Source: JACDAE01 sp034438015 (GTDB lineage Bacteria; Chloroflexota; Ktedonobacteria; Ktedonobacterales; Ktedonobacteraceae). From it: a DNA stretch of 5,595 nucleotides. This document shows positions 4,155-5,595 of the stretch, in pieces. The stretch is from positions 1 through 5,595 of the forward strand of contig DAOTTD010000011.1 in the NCBI GenBank assembly GCA_034438015.1, in the 5' to 3' direction. Under the pieces are notes generated by a model. That model saw nothing but the letters and a program-made list of their open reading frames with translations. It searched no databases and was not told the DNA's origin. Position 1 is the stretch's first letter. Every line of letters starts with the position of its first letter. Both the position numbers and the translations under genes were made by a program.

Positions 4155-5595
4155 CACACCACATCCAATAAAGTGGCTGAACAGCAGGATATACATGTCG
4201 CTCACATGATGATAGGCGATGCCTCCAAAACCGCCATACCGAATGTGCTTCTCCGCGAGTAAATTCTCCTCCGCCAGCTCATATTGTGTTCCATCAGAGG
4301 CCGCCCGTTTCTCGTCGCCCCAATAGTGAGGGAGCGTGTATCGATTGAAGCAATTCTTCACATCACGCAGGGCTGCATCGAGCTTTTCCGCGGTGATATG
4401 ACGCCGATTGATATGCGCAATCTGATCGGCATTGAGCGTGCCTCGCAGGTGCCTTGCCATCTGGTGCGGACCTAAGTTCGTCCCGTACGCGAAAATCGCG
4501 AGTATTTGCCGTTCCCAGGCATCATCAGCTTTCGGTTCATTGCCAGAAAGAGGACCGAGATGGCGACCAAAGCCGGTCAGGCGCTCGATACGGACGACCA
4601 CATCGAGCAGGTGCCGCTCCGGGATCTTGGCGTGTAAGGCTTCTTCTAACTCGAGCAGTCCGGCGGGCTGCGCTTTGGCCTTGAGTCTCTTGAGCGATGG
4701 TTCCCCCTTCTCATTGATCATGAGTTCCTGATTAGCTGGTCTGGTTCGATCGACTTCGGCGGCCACCTCCGTCAACCAGGTGCGCAGATGCTCGACCAAC
4801 CCTTCGGCAGTTGCGGGAAGGCTCAACTGCTGACAATACGCAGCAACTTTGGGTTCGCACATCTCCCAGGGAAGAAGCTGATCCCGATAGTCGGCAAACT
4901 GCTCTGAACCGATGACACAGATGTCGCCCGATTTCAGTTCGTCGGCCAGGGAGGAAAACACACACGTTTCCAGATGTTGACGTCGGTACCAGCTTTTTCC
5001 TTTGCGCCGCACCAGGATGGTTCGCTGCCACTTCTTGTTTGTAAACGAAAGATCAAGCGTCGCCTCCAGATATTGCTTGGGATTGTGCTCATTGGCCATG
5101 ATGAAGTTCATGGCATCAACCAGCGTTTGATCGGACGTCGTCGAGTGCAAATCCAGCGTTTTGATCACGCGAAACAGGGCCTTGCGGTGGCTCCCGTAGA
5201 ATTTCTTGAGGAACGGCTGATACCGATCCCCATGATGGGCACTGACTTGTTCACACTGTTCTAAAAGCGACATCTCGCCTCCCTCTCGATCCAGAACCTC
5301 GCGGATGTGCATGCCCCGGTCGGTTGGGTCTTGCGCGTCGGTACTGGCTTGCACCACATCTGCGAAGACCTCAATCAGGTGCTCGGTAATTGCTCGTTCC
5401 TCTTCGCGCAGCCGGAGGAGCTCCTGTTTCGCCTTCTCCGTGAGCTTGCTCATGCGTTTGAGAAACATCTGGATGATCTCGTCCTTGGTTGAGACGGTCG
5501 CTTGAGAAAGAAGGCAGGCTAGAAGGGTCAACCGCCTGGGAGCAGAGAAATCCAGGAGATCAGACGGGTACAAACTCCGCGCTTCTTGTGCCAAA
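4150..5595 (-). pseudogene. tnpA: Tn3-family transposase TnpA, upstream fragment
   Basis: The frame is open to the right edge and the gene start lies outside. Authentic sequence runs from 5595 to 4150, then four residues from the IS lead to TAA at 4139-4137, giving about 485 residues in all. Landmarks in order: YPSDLLDFSAPRRLTLLACL near the edge, a charged helical stretch with KRMSKLTEKAKQELLRLREE, FGRHLGPLSG, FAYGTNLGPHQMARHL, RRHITAEKLDAALRDV, then GGIAYHHVSDMYILLFSHFI. The aspartate of VSD (residue 466 from the edge) is the first catalytic acid. By comparison with the roughly 1000-residue family, about 200-220 N-terminal residues, with the DNA-binding region, lie beyond the window. There is no internal frameshift, so the IS21 insertion is the only lesion visible in this half. 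A truncated product could bind transposon ends but could not catalyse. Confidence 0.92.

Larger units (their letters stand above)
1112..5595 (-). mobile_element. Tn3-family transposon remnant, split by an IS21-family element
   Basis: Only transposase sequence from this element is visible: 1112-1444 and 4150-5595 are pieces of one tnpA read on the minus strand, with the IS at 1445-4149 between them. The 3' side is truncated before the third catalytic acid and no 38-bp Tn3 terminal repeat follows, so this end is not functional. The 5' side runs off the window, so a resolvase, res site or passenger genes could lie to the right. The left limit is approximate: family similarity fades near 1147, and 1112 is only the stop codon. 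Confidence 0.85.

Noticed and set aside
1..5595. CRISPR array, tRNA, rRNA, toxin-antitoxin or defence system
   Set aside because: No regularly spaced repeats, RNA-gene landmarks or relevant protein motifs are visible on either strand.

Overview
The window is bacterial DNA of moderate GC content. It holds the end of one metabolic gene and, beyond it, a stack of nested and decayed mobile elements. No rRNA, tRNA or taxon-specific marker is present. The protocatechuate-pathway lyase, the Tn3-family and IS21-family elements, and a dispersed 'HPERSEGS' repeat fit an environmental, probably Gram-negative bacterium. I cannot name a phylum from this sequence.

Layout: (1) 1-902, plus strand: the C-terminal two thirds of a fumarate-lyase superfamily enzyme, best matched to 3-carboxy-cis,cis-muconate cycloisomerase (PcaB); its start lies left of the window. 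(2) 903-1111: non-coding, with a short dispersed repeat and an exact 14-bp tandem duplication. (3) 1112-1444 and 4150-5595, minus strand: two pieces of one Tn3-family transposase gene. (4) 1445-4149, minus strand: a complete IS21-family insertion sequence with istA and istB, sitting between the two tnpA pieces. Its ends read TG...CA, and the flanks are 5-bp near-duplicates (TCATG / TCCTG on the plus strand).

Removing the IS21 element plus one 5-bp flank joins the two tnpA pieces in frame across the conserved segment ...HFIGCGV-x-EAIYLLDG..., so the order of events is clear. A Tn3-family transposon was there first and IS21 jumped into the catalytic domain of its transposase. The Tn3 gene is also cut short at its 3' side near 1112-1147, where the third catalytic acid and the C-terminal helices are missing, so the transposase is dead even without the IS.

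The IS21 element looks intact. IstA keeps a DDE triad and IstB keeps Walker A and B motifs. istB appears to start at a GTG inside the end of istA, with a strong Shine-Dalgarno, so the two are probably translationally coupled. The oddest part is the roughly 400-bp leader between the istA-side end and the istA start. It carries two perfect inverted repeats next to istA, one overlapping the istA ribosome-binding site, and a possible 60-residue ORF with a good ribosome-binding site. I see no convincing new defence or metabolic system; the leader is the part most worth following up.
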